Shown: positions 39,737-39,864 of the stretch, piece after piece
Numbering within the stretch: the first letter of the stretch is position 1
How the letters are laid out: every line of letters starts with the position of its first letter
Origin: Myxococcales bacterium
GTDB taxonomy: Bacteria > Myxococcota_A > Bradymonadia > REDH01
DNA length: 39,864 nucleotides
Direction of reading: 5' to 3'
Assembly (NCBI GenBank): GCA_947496715.1
Contig: CANMDT010000017.1
Location: forward strand, 1 to 39,864
Translations under genes and position numbers: made by a program
The notes under the pieces: model-generated
What the model saw: the letters and a program-made list of their open reading frames with translations, nothing else
Databases searched by the model: none
What the model was told of the DNA's origin: nothing

Positions 39737-39864
39737 GGCATCCTCCACAGCGGTGTTCAGGTGCGGGAGAGTTACCACCGACACGATTGAAGGGCAAGGT
39801 GGATTGCCGCCTGCCGGCTTCCGCGGTAGATGCTTCGGGAGCAGGCCCACGCATGAAACAACTC
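39737..39864. other. Upstream region of the FHA gene at the right edge
   Basis: The region should hold the promoter for the FHA-purF pair. At the very end an ATG at 39853 reads MKQL on the plus strand, perhaps the start of a divergent gene, but only 12 bases are visible. Confidence 0.2.

Noticed and set aside
1-39864. tRNA, rRNA, CRISPR arrays, insertion sequences, prophage genes
   Set aside because: Looked for on both strands; no cloverleaf, regular spacer array, transposase, integrase or phage structural motif was seen.

Overview
The window is GC-rich, densely packed DNA with no rRNA, tRNA, CRISPR array or insertion sequence that I could find. It looks like chromosome of a Gram-negative bacterium of the myxobacterial/deltaproteobacterial kind (Myxococcota or Bradymonadales-like). 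The reasons are the many lipoproteins with Asp/Thr/Gly/Ser-rich linkers behind the lipobox, PEGA-domain proteins, an eukaryote-like Ser/Thr kinase beside a pseudokinase, a large outer-membrane protein resembling a myxobacterial family, and FHA/zinc-ribbon proteins. The assignment is an inference from style, not from a marker gene.

Layout. 1-5533: an exported GH31 glycosidase of the YihQ clade (truncated by the left edge) lies downstream of a membrane pseudokinase with a PEGA-like tail; a WYL-domain regulator is divergent from them. 5659-9488: a beta-propeller/phosphoesterase lipoprotein and a convergent endonuclease/exonuclease/phosphatase (EEP) lipoprotein. 9695-18275: a tight seven-gene plus-strand run (two OB-fold-like lipoproteins, an outer-membrane barrel, a lamin-tail-domain lipoprotein, a degenerate PLD-fold lipoprotein, an active-looking PLD nuclease fused to a lamin-tail domain, and an e(P4)-type HAD acid phosphatase). 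18299-22391: a minus-strand set of TPR lipoprotein, outer-membrane protein and methylmalonyl-CoA epimerase. 22512-27860: a PEGA membrane protein, SppA with an N-terminal barrel-like extension, and a secreted protein of unknown function. 28017-39736: housekeeping and signalling genes, namely 6-phosphofructokinase, a GGDEF cyclase coupled to an FtsB-like divisome protein, MutS2, a TPR-Ser/Thr kinase, a small lipoprotein, PurF and a zinc-ribbon/FHA protein.

The most coherent and least ordinary unit is 8451-18275. Secreted nuclease-like folds (EEP and PLD), nucleic-acid-binding-type OB folds, lamin-tail domains (in bacteria often attached to secreted nucleases), a barrel for passage and a 5'-nucleotidase-type phosphatase would together make a surface machine that breaks down extracellular DNA or nucleotides and takes up the products. 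This is a hypothesis from gene content. The first gene of that run also carries a perfect 55-bp inverted repeat around a 37-bp loop; flipping the loop would restore an in-frame Asp/Thr linker, so it is a candidate invertible switch, a recent fold-back mutation, or an assembly artefact.
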